From Centroberyx gerrardi (taxonomy: Eukaryota > Chordata > Actinopteri > Beryciformes > Berycidae), in contig NC_135999.1 of NCBI RefSeq assembly GCF_048128805.1, positions 25,096,659 to 25,160,658 on the forward strand: a DNA stretch of 64,000 nucleotides, written 5' to 3'. Position numbers and translations under genes: made by a program. Positions within the stretch are counted from its first letter, which is position 1. Each line of letters starts with the position of its first letter. The notes under the pieces are model-generated. The model worked only from the letters and a program-made list of their open reading frames with translations, ran no database searches and was not told the origin of the DNA. Shown one piece after another: positions 46,401 to 55,916 of this stretch.

Positions 46401-49400
46401 AGGTCTAAATCAATAATGGCCACCCGCCACACTGGCCAGTGATTTTTTCAGACAATAACTGACCAAAAACTGTGTAACACTTGCATTCAGTTGAATGCAA
46501 GTGTTACACAGTTTTTGGTCTTTGCTTGTTCTCAGACTTTGAAACTACGCTTCAAAACGCTCTCTGATATACAGTATTTTGAATTCTGTCACACCTCATG
46601 ATGCATTACAATCTTGATCCACTGTATATGTGAGTGATTAATTTTGAAATTAACACTCAGTATTCGATTCTACACGCAAAACGTGTAGGGTGACATATTT
46701 CTAGGGAAAAAAATTATAGTTTACCAACCTTTGGCAAGTGAGCCAAAAAGTTAATTTCGGACATTGCTTGATATATTATGCAGATGTAGATTATCAACAG
46801 CACAGTTCGTACCTGAGCTTCGTCATAATTGGGGTCTTTCACATCTACCTCCTCCGGCTCATACACTTCACCGGACCGGCCCCACACACCTTTGCCTCCG
46901 GCTCCACCTGCGGACAAAGGTCAGGCCGTATTTAGATATTTTATAATATCAGAACTGTTCATGTTAAGGCAATGAGGCAAAAAACAAGGGCATCAAAAGA
47001 TTCAGTGGCCCACATATCCTGGTTACCTGAAACATGAGTTGTTTTAGAAAAGGAACAGCTTAGACATACTGTTACTGTTGAACAAGAGCTCAGTCAAAGC
47101 TTTTGAGAGCATGAGGCTCCCTTCTGACAGGATGCCTTCAGCACCCTGAAATATAACCCCTGAAAAACACCTTCAAAAGCCTTTTCACAGCAGACATGGG
47201 GAGGTGGGCAGCGAGGGCTAGAGAGCATGATGTCACGTATCAAAATATCACAGAGACATGGAAACAGAAAGACGATGCTGATGTTCAGCACTGGAACATC
47301 TTAAGTTCCGTTTTTTTTTTTATTTGCCAGATTTTTGGCTTTTAGCTGATATTCTTCTTACGAGGAAAGTACAACGAGTGTGCAGGTAGGGGCTAAGTGT
47401 CTTGCTCCGATCAAAATGGTGAGGATCAAACCTGCGACCTTACAGTTACAGGACGGTCTCTCTAACCACAAAGCTACAATACCACCCTCTATCTGACTAT
47501 ATGATCTGAGAGAGAAAAACTCTGGGCTCTAGAAAACAATATAAGGCCTGACGTTTGGTCTAGTGAAGTAACGTAAATAAATTAATATTATGATTAATGT
47601 AATATTAATATTACCAATATTATGTGGTTTTACACATATCTGTGTGTAATCTGTACCACTTCCCAAGCTGTGTTTTTGAACAACATTAGGGCCAAACTGC
47701 TGGTGATGTAATCCATAGATTAGGAAGGGATGACGGGTTCATGAGTGTTACACAAACAAACATCTGTTGGGTCTCAGGTCAGCACCAACAGATTGCAAAC
47801 AATTTAAGAAGCCCAAAACCAAAGCAGCTTGTATGACATGTTCTAAACCCTCCTTAAGACCCATCCCATTTCAGCACGAAACATTGTGTACTCCAAGCTT
47901 GCCCTCGCTGGGAGACTCCACACATTCACTGCCCTCGCCCGCAAAAGTTCAAAAACTGCAATGCATGATGAACTTTCAATGTAGGAACACAACGCTCAAA
48001 TTGCAGGACTCCAGCGGCGTGGCAGTTCTGTTGCATAACCAGAAAAATGGGCTGACGGCATGCCCAGAGAAACTGCTCTAGTTCCAGTTCCACCGCCTAA
48101 AGGAAAAGCAAAGTGACTCGACTGTACTGCTGCTGCAGAACACGGATTCTGCTGCTGTGTGGGGGCGTGTGTGCGTGGGAATCGCACGCTGACATCACCA
48201 AATGAAGACCCGCAGTGAGTGACAGCTGGCCCTTTGGAAGATGATTGACGCACACCACCTTCTGTTCTCCTCATAATTTTGTGATGCGTTAGTGTTAAAA
48301 AGGTAGTTGGGGGACGAGAAGTTGGGTCAGAGGTGCACGGTCATATCTTTGGCTTGATATGCAAATTGCATAAGCAGTCACAGAGTTACTAGTAAATCAT
48401 TACACCATGTTTCAGCTGATTCCCTAATGCTGTTATCACTAGGGTCCAACAGAATAATAATGCACTTATCTACAGCTATCACTGTGCCCTTTGATGAATA
48501 ATCACCTCACTTCTGCTATGCAAAAGGCAACAGATTACAACTCTAATTCAAATAAACACAAAAGGACAAATCCTATATAGACCTTAAAACGGTCACCAAA
48601 CCCCACTTTCCTCTAAAATCAAAGTCAGGTTTCCATGCAGGCACTCACAGAAGTTTAAAGATGGAATATTTACAACATGCATTTGTGAAAAGTAAGTTCT
48701 AGTACAGACACACCTAACCAAGATTATTATTTGGCCTCTAGTGGAAAATTCCAGAAAAGCCTGACCAAGCAGATGCCAAGGAAAGAGAAGAGTGCGTTTA
48801 AGTGGGTGTGAGCTGCTCAAGATCACCTTGCCATTTGTTTACATGCTAATTGGTTTACTGCTGCTAAACGGCAAGTCACCAGGTGATGACAACAGTAGGT
48901 CACACAGCCATATAGGCCTTCCAGACCATGTGGTTCACACACCAAATCAGCTGCAATGAGAGGTTTTCCTCTCTACACTAGAGTTCAACACATTATCATT
49001 TAGGCAGCAAGTACAGTACAAAATCACAGTGTTGCCAATGCCATATGAGTCCAACACATGACACAACATTATCACAATTACCTTCGTCAAAACTATTTCT
49101 TTGTTTATTTAAACGTTCAGTCGTAATACCTTTCTTTGGCAGGCCCCTGCCCTTGCCTAGCCGGGACTTCCTGTCCAGCAGCTTGCTCTTGGGACTGGTG
49201 GGTGCCGCTGGCGTTCCCCTGACTGAGTCCCCATTATCGCTGAGGGAGTCCCCCCTGCCGGAGTCCCTGGATGAGTTCTTCCTCAGCCTCCGCTTGGCCT
49301 TCGCCTTCAGACGCGCCTCGTGGATGCTGCTGGTGGAGGAGGGCAGCCAGTTGCCATTGATCTCGTTGTTGATGTTCTTGGTGGCAGTCACTGCTCCTCC

Positions 49401-49843
49401 GTTGTCTTCATCGCCAGATACAAAGGAGTCACTCAGGTCCTCGGCCTCTGTTGGATTTAGAGGAATGGGGGGGTGAATTTGTGTTTGAGTAAATCAACAC
49501 TGAGCAAGTAACTTCTGACTCCTTTTGTGGTTGTGATCATCAATATGTCCCACAACAGAGGGACTTAATTGCACCGTTTGAATTTGCATTGTCAGTTTTG
49601 GCAGGCATTGCTGGATTTGATATAGGTTATCTCCCACAAAATGTAGGGTAAACAACAGAATCAAATCAATGGTGACTTCAACATCAGTAAGACTGCAGGC
49701 ACTGCAAGCAATCAACCACTTCCGCATGAAACAGCCCCAGTGCCCCAGATCAGAGACAGCTGATGAGGCATTTAAATCCAGACGACTGGTTCACACTCAC
49801 CAACGGGGTTTGCGTTCAGCCAGGCCGCGCAGTCAGTTGCCAT
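40419..49843 (-). CDS. pdcd4: Programmed cell death protein 4 (11 coding exons)
   Basis: Exons, 5' to 3': 49843-49801, 49447-49130, 46907-46813, 46337-46224, 45770-45549, 43351-43254, 42689-42575, 41775-41668, 41087-40977, 40844-40705 and 40479-40419. All are GT-AG with consistent phases. The product is 474 residues (human 469). PDCD4 binds the helicase eIF4A through two MA3 domains (about 160-275 and 325-445) and blocks translation of structured mRNAs; it is a tumour suppressor that shuttles between nucleus and cytoplasm. The basic N-terminal region carries KAKRRLRKNSSRDSGRGDS, whose DSGRGDS at 76-82 is the beta-TrCP degron primed by S6 kinase. The C-terminus keeps the RKRFVS Akt/S6K site at Ser462. 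The ATG lies in a short 43-base coding exon, as in human. A miR-21 site lies in the 3' UTR. Confidence 0.98.
41202..41575. mobile_element. Foldback element with arms of about 63 bases in a pdcd4 intron
   Basis: The left arm 41202-41267 and right arm 41513-41575 are inverted copies with few mismatches (both contain CTCACCAATGGAA and CCTCCTCAAACTGAGAT, read in opposite directions), around a spacer of about 245 bases. It has no coding capacity and is probably a MITE. Confidence 0.8.
41585..41618. repeat. Perfect 15-base inverted repeat with a 4-base loop
   Basis: TGCACCTACAGCACC, loop GGTT, then its exact reverse complement. It sits about 50 bases into the intron after the pdcd4 exon 41775-41668, just beyond the foldback element. 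Confidence 0.9.
42263..42335. repeat. Dispersed repeat fragment (ACGCTTTTGTCCAAAGCGACTTACAA)
   Basis: The best-preserved copy of the repeat also seen at 31041 and, inverted, at 27237 and 44860. Its ATTTAGCAGACGCTTTTGTCC start is typical of fish genomes. Confidence 0.7.
42719..42739. repeat. Poly(G) run of 21
   Basis: It lies 30 bases upstream of a pdcd4 exon, so the mRNA strand has a C-run just before the acceptor, where it may serve as part of the pyrimidine tract. Confidence 0.95.
43352..45548. other. pdcd4 intron without other genes
   Basis: A 2.2 kb intron with a CA microsatellite near 45497-45521, an inverted dispersed repeat at 44860-44931 and GAGAGA-rich stretches near 44.1-44.3 kb. 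No exon or RNA gene was found. Confidence 0.65.
44860..44931. repeat. Dispersed repeat fragment, inverted copy
   Basis: TTGTAAGTTGCTCTGGATAA followed by GAGCGTC and CTAAAATGTAAA is the reverse orientation of the 42263 copy. Confidence 0.7.
45838..45960 (+). mobile_element. Fragment of a fish DNA repeat (GGGCTGAAAGATATTG...)
   Basis: The words GGGCTGAAAGATATTGACAA, ATTGCAATTATTTCACAG and AATATTGCAATTGCGAT match the pattern of a common fish interspersed repeat. Its boundaries are unclear. Confidence 0.4.
46461..46520. repeat. Near-perfect 60-base palindrome in a pdcd4 intron
   Basis: Two 29-base arms (starting GACCAAAAACTGTGTAACAC) are exact reverse complements around a central GT. The hairpin would be almost loopless. 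Confidence 0.97.
46930..49129. other. pdcd4 intron without other genes
   Basis: A 2.2 kb intron with a SINE-like copy at 47333-47490. The 47.76-48.27 kb part has mixed-composition frames on both strands that do not join to pdcd4. No gene is called. Confidence 0.6.
47333..47490 (-). mobile_element. tRNA-derived SINE-like copy
   Basis: On the minus strand a tRNA-like head (GTGGTTAGAG as A-box-like, GGTTTGATCC as B-box) is followed by a SINE body. The head lacks a proper cloverleaf. Confidence 0.55.
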
Positions 49844-49908
49844 GTTTTTCAATAGAAAATATAATTTGCAGCGGAACTGGGTGCAAATCAAAGAATATCA
49901 GTTTGATA

Positions 49909-50410
49909 CCTGAAATAGTGCAGGAGAAACACAGATTTAGTATGCAGACATAACGTTACGTTAACAACATGCCCAGACATGCAGTAATGCAACAGCCACC
50001 CCTCCCCCCATTCATTCATAGTCACTCTGTTGATAAACAATAGCTAACGTTAGCTTAAACTGTTCGCTGCACTGTCAACGGAAAGAGCTGCGTCAAAAGG
50101 CGAGCCTCTGTCTGCAGCATATCTAATCTAACTGCAACGATAAAACAAACGCTACACAAAATCGGAAATGGCAGTTTACAGTTAACGTTACTTTGGCCGT
50201 TGACTCGACATTTCCCTGTTGTAACGTTAGCAAACTAAACGTCAGAAAAACAAAAACAAACTGCTCGTGTTCGCTAGCTCGTTTTAAAGCTTTGGCTACA
50301 TCGTTCGCTGTGTTCACCTTAAAATAGACAACAGTGTCAGATTGAAATATGCATTTGCTAGCTAACTCAATTGCTCTCTCTTTTAAATAGCTCAAAATAA
50401 AATCACTGAC
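49909..50410 (-). other. pdcd4: pdcd4 intron 1, with TAACGTTA motifs
   Basis: A short intron between the predicted leader exon and the exon carrying the ATG (acceptor TTTCAG just before 49909). It contains AGCTAACGTTAGCT at 50042-50055, TAACGTTAGC at 50222-50231 and a TAACGTTACGTTAAC cluster near 49950. Confidence 0.5.
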
Positions 50411-50460
50411 CGTCTCTGGTGTCCAAGCTCCAAACTCTGATACGAACGCTGTTGTTTTTG
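50411..50460 (-). other. pdcd4: Predicted non-coding first exon of pdcd4
   Basis: A donor (ACG then GTCAGT) has its exon edge at 50411. An inverted CCAAT box (50511-50515) lies about 60-100 bases upstream on the minus strand. The 5' edge is not defined. There is no ATG in the leader part of the next exon (49909-49844). Confidence 0.4.
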
Positions 50461-50697
50461 TTTTATCTACCCAGCAACGCTGGCACGTAGTGCTGTGTTT
50501 TCCTTATCTGATTGGCTGGAGGGACGTAGGTTTTTAAAGCAAAGGACCAATGAAAATGCAGAATGGCCCTTTTCTTCTAGCATTTTCTGCACGGTCTATC
50601 TTGCTAATAAAGTGCTGCCCCCTATGTTTTGGGTTGCAGAACAGCACTTTTCTATTATGTAATGTTTCTGTTTGTTACTAGCAGCGATATGACAAAG

Positions 50698-50698
<1 letters not shown>

Positions 50699-50740
<42 letters not shown>
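50699..50740. repeat. (GAT)n trinucleotide microsatellite
   Basis: About thirteen GAT units in the pdcd4-rbm20 intergenic stretch. The rest of 50.75-51.70 kb is AT-rich and shows no gene. Confidence 0.95.
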
Positions 50741-51700
50741 GTGATATTTATTGGCTCCGCCTAAATGAACAAAATGTGTTATTCCATCCAAAGTAGGCCA
50801 ACCTACTAGAACAGTTTATCTACAGGACATTATGTTCTGTAAACCCAGTGTGAATAACCTAAGACAAAATTCACACAACTTTATGTATAATTTAACTCTT
50901 TATAACCCTCTTCATACAAAGTATATTCCACAACAGAATATAGAGCAGTTCATAACCCTTACTCTGCGTAAGCCATATTAACAGTATAATGCATGATTGT
51001 GAAAAGTTGTATTAATAACAAAAATAATAACAAAGAGGATACTGACTTTTGACTATCCTGACGTCAAGTGTCCAAACAAACTCAAACTGAGTTTTACACA
51101 TCTGCTGCTTGGACCTAGAAGTTTTGTTTTAAGACTTAGATGTATGTGTTTTGCCTCAACACTTGGGGGAGCTCTTTTCCAACAGTCCTGTCCAAAGTCC
51201 TCCCATAAACTGTCTGAACATAATGTACTGTAAGGATTTGCATGATTGTATTAACATTACACCTCATTATGCTTCAAGGAATAATGTTTTATATTATGTC
51301 TACATACAGTAAGTAACTTATTACAGCTTGTCAACAGCAAAAATAGAATACCCAGACTGAATAACACTGAGAATAGTGAAATTCTACTTAGATATGACAT
51401 GAATTATTTTATATAGCCTACATTTAATTATAATAAGTAAACGAACATGTTCACTATATACTGCTTTTCTCAAGTTAAAAAGTAGTGGAGTAAAGGTATT
51501 AAGTTCCCAAAAAATGGCAACTCTGACATACTCTGACAAGCACAAGTATGTGAAAAACAACAATAATTCCTCAGATATATTTGAACATACTTTGCACGCT
51601 TCAGCATTTCTTGCATATTACCTGTTGCAACAGTTCCAAGCCCATAGGCAAAATCTGTTTTTGTTTTGTTGAATGAACGGGAAGCAGCTCATTTGAAACG

Positions 51701-51706
51701 TTTATT
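51701..51706 (-). terminator. rbm20: Probable rbm20 poly(A) signal
   Basis: AATAAA on the minus strand about 1.1 kb after the rbm20 stop. A second one at 50747-50752 would give a 2.1 kb UTR. Confidence 0.4.
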
Positions 51707-52711
51707 CAAGTTATTTTTGCATCAGAAAAAATCATATGAAAAGTTCATCAAAGAAAAACAACACTATCTTTGATGTCGGAGGATCAGTATTCACAGTGTA
51801 CAAAACAGAGGATGTCTTGCTGAAACAATCTCTGTTGGCTGTCTCATCAGTCAGAAACATTGTTCATTTAACTCTGATAAATTAAACACATGGTCCAGTT
51901 TAAGGTTCTCAACACTTAACGCATTAAATATATAATGTCAAACATGATTGGGATTGTCTTGTGAATTGAATCCAACAGAAAAACTAAAAGAGAACAAACA
52001 TCTTTTTGCATAGTTGCACTATCATTTATCCAATAATCTCCATTTTGGACTGACAGTTATTTCAGTGTACAAACAGGCACAAGAGGAAAGAAAAAAAAGA
52101 AAGCGACGGCCTCCAAAGCCACCAGTTATGAATAAAATGTATCTGTCTTATACATTCAAATCTGTTCAACAAATGCAACAAACCTGAGAATTTGCCTCAG
52201 TTTTTTTTTAACTGAGTAAAATCATTCTTTGGCACATATTTTCAAGTCATTTTTGCATCTAAAAATATATCATTATATTACTAGGACAAAGTCTAATCCA
52301 AACTATTAAACTGAGGTTTTCTCATGGGAAAAATAGATTTAAAAAACAGCAAATGGACTCAGATGAGCCAATACTGTATCATAAGTTTTGTCTTATCAGT
52401 CATCAAATATGACAAATACATTTCCACTGTATAAGAATAAGAAATTAGTTATATCCAACACAAATCTTTGGTGAAAAACTTTGATGCCGCACAGTATATC
52501 CGATGAAATAAATTGTAGGAAAATTGCTAAACGCTAAAAATTTGCTATCAAACACTAAAGCCTCACTATACATTACACTTCTATTATGTACAAAGTGGAG
52601 GGCAGCAGTAGCTGGGACTGTCAGCACCAATCTAGACATATCTAAGCATTTTCCCCCAAAATCTACCACTTGTCGAAACCAGTGCAATTTTCCAAATATT
52701 ATAGCTTCAGT

Positions 52712-52748
52712 GTGTCATATTAGCCACATGTGCTGGCTAATATGACAC
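52712..52748 (-). other. rbm20: Hairpin just after the rbm20 stop codon
   Basis: Two 15-base arms (GTGTCATATTAGCCA and its exact complement) flank a 7-base loop, about 86 bases downstream of the stop codon in the 3' UTR. The stem is perfect in RNA as well. Confidence 0.85.
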
Positions 52749-52833
52749 TGTCCATAGCTGTCCATAGCCTGCCACCAACAACACACACACATTCTGCTGT
52801 TCGCTGTACAGGAGGTCAGAGGTCAAGCTGTAG

Positions 52834-53363
52834 TCACTCTGAAGAAGAGGGTTCAGTGAGCGCGCCCAGTAGACTCTCCTCTGCTAGCTGAGACAGGTAT
52901 TTCTGCAGAGAGACGGAAGAACAGAGAAAAGATGTAATTCATATCCCAAAATATATGGAAACATATTTGAAATTGTGGCTGATCTGAGTGCACAGACGTC
53001 TCTTCTACTAACTCAAGGTAAAAATAATAATAGGTTTTCTCCACATTAGAATAAAAACTAAGACCCTTGACTATCATTGGTTAGCCTTCAAGAAACCAAA
53101 TCAAATCAAATCGGATCAGGTCAGATCAGATCAGATCAGATCAGATCAGATCAGATCAGATCAGATCAAATAAATCCTTAAAGTGAAACTTAATTAACAT
53201 AAATAATTAAACAAGTAATTATAAAATAAACAACTTATGTCAAAATATAGAAATGAAACCATAACAAGAAAATCCAATTAGTAAAACTAAACAGAAATTG
53301 AAATTAAAATTGATTTTGTGATCAGAATAAAGGAAAAAACAACTATTACAACCAGGGCACATC

Positions 53364-53395
<32 letters not shown>

Positions 53396-55885
53396 GCTTA
53401 CACAGAGCTTTGACAGACAGCACAACTGTTTTTAAAACAGTTTTTTTTTTCTGTGGATGTAATCCATCAAATGTTGGGGAATCTCTGCTCCTCCGGCTCG
53501 GCTCAGCTGTGCTGCCGGAGCAGAGGAAAGACTAGAGGGCTCGCTGCTGAATGGCCACTAATGAGAAACCTAATACAGTTGCAAGTTTGCATGCATGTGT
53601 TTGTGTGTGTGTATGTGTGTGTGTGTGTGTGTGTGTGCATGTGTGTGTGTGTGTGTGTGGCTGTGGGTGTGTTTGCATATACGGCTGCATACGTCTGTCT
53701 TTCTGTTTGGTCGTTGACTGCATTTGAGCATATTCCCATATTACAAACAAGGAAATAAGGAATATATGTATAAAAATGTTGCAAAGTATTGATTCTTGCC
53801 GCACATCAAGTCTCTAGAAAAAGTTCCTTTATTTTACATGAGATAAAAGGTTTAGGAGCGACCAACGCATTTTACTTCCTGCTTCTTCAGGACTTGAAAC
53901 CTGAAGAAGCAGGAAGCAATTTATTTTATCTCATGTAAAATAAAGTTTTTCTAGAGACTTGGTGTGTGGCAAGAATCAATTCTTACAGTGGTTTTTCCTG
54001 CACTTTCCAGCATCCTAAAAATCATTTTTTTCTGTAGTGCAGGGGTTTATCAATTGGTGTATAAAAATGTCATATAAGAGCGCAGGTCCATGCATATATA
54101 CAGTATATGTTCACCGCATTTCTGAGGGTTCTGCTGATCCGCACAGCAATTTCTGAATCAAATGTAACTGCCTGTTGCAGGGTTGGTGAGTAATCTCCAC
54201 ATTTTATTACATTGTTTTTTTGGGGGTGTGATTTATCAGCCAAACAAGCCTGGAAAAATCTAAGATGCGTGTGCCGACCGTCAAAGTATGAGACAAAGAG
54301 ATTACTCACCAACCCGGCAACAGGCGGTGAAATCTCATGAATTTGGTGATCAATACACACCCAACAGACAGACATATATGCATGCACACATACACACACA
54401 CACGCACACATTCACTCACAGACGCTCATATCTGCCTCAGCAAGGGCCAGCATGCTGATATTAGATTGTTCTTCTTCTAGGATTCATAATTCAGGAAGGG
54501 AAGATTGAATAAATGTGGACATAATCTTCACTTTACTCTAGATTATCATTGTCTTCCTCCCCCTCTTCAATATCATCACCATATCATCATCACCAGCAGG
54601 ATCAGTGTCTTCACCATGCTATATGTATACAGTATATCTACCTGTAGGTTCCTGTAGTGGACGGTGCTGCGGCAGTGTGACGTCTTCGCCGTCTCCTCAC
54701 TGGTGTAGAAGAGTCCACACAGCTTACAGAAGAAGCCGGTCCTCGGCACGATGAACTCCACTCCTATTGGACAGAAAACACAACAATTAGAAAACAAGCC
54801 CGTTCCAGAAATCAGCAAATGACAGATGACGGTTTGTTCACACAAGGAGTATTTACAGTTGTATCAGATTAGTCAATAATAACTCAAATATCGCAGTCCA
54901 GTTGATTTAACACTACACTTGTATGGAGTTACTTTTGTTATCTTTATTTTGAAAGTGAAAAAAAGTTTTGACACAAAGTAAAGTTTTGGATATTCGCCTA
55001 ATATTCACTAACAATGTCCTTTTCATTCATTAAAATCGTATTTTTCCCATTAATTCACATAGTTTTTCCTTATTCATTAAAATCTGATTCATTCAGCCCC
55101 CTTTTTTTAATTCACCCACAACAACACAGACTACAGCACACTTTTATCACCTGCAGGCTCAACTAGTGAAATGCAATAACTACATCAAATAGAACAAAAA
55201 TGTAATAGTAAGGAAAATCATGTGAAATATTTAACTCGAACCTATGGGTTCCTTTGAAAATTGGTTCTGAATGTATTGGTTTTTTTTTTATTAATTATTT
55301 ATTTATTTTTTACAAAAGTTAAAGATCCAGTGCAATGATTTCAACTCATTCAGGAAAAGTTTTTGATTTCTAACACAATGAGCATCATTGTTTTTCAGTT
55401 TTTGATAGTTAGATGGTACAAAGCTTGCAGGACTGAGTGAGAGCCGAACCTATTGTTGCTCCACTGCAGGCCAATATTTCTATCTTTGCTATTGGCTATT
55501 GTCTGACAGACTATGAGAAACCTGATATGCCCACTGTCGACCAATCAGAGCATTCATTAAAACCTGGGTGTAGGTGACATCATGTATTTGACTCTGTTGA
55601 CAACCAGAGGGAGAGTTTTTCAAAGGGCGTTAGTCAAATTTCCACAGTGCTGACAGTTATAATAATTTGGGTAACTTTACATTAACAGGTCCTTTGTTAA
55701 ATTATACCAGGGGACTGAGAAATGCAGTTCTCATTGCACTGGACCTTTGTTTTTAAAATAAGTTTGATATACTGATAAAAGAATTCAGACAGATACTGGA
55801 TGCCGGTAGGTTTATATTATGAAGCCGAAATGAAACAACATCAACAGCCAGACACTCGTCAATGTTGAATCTGCCTCAAGCCATG

Positions 55886-55916
<31 letters not shown>

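Noticed and set aside
47767-48274. Possible extra gene between pdcd4 exons
   Set aside because: Frames on both strands are short and lack splice sites that would join them to anything, and no domain is visible.
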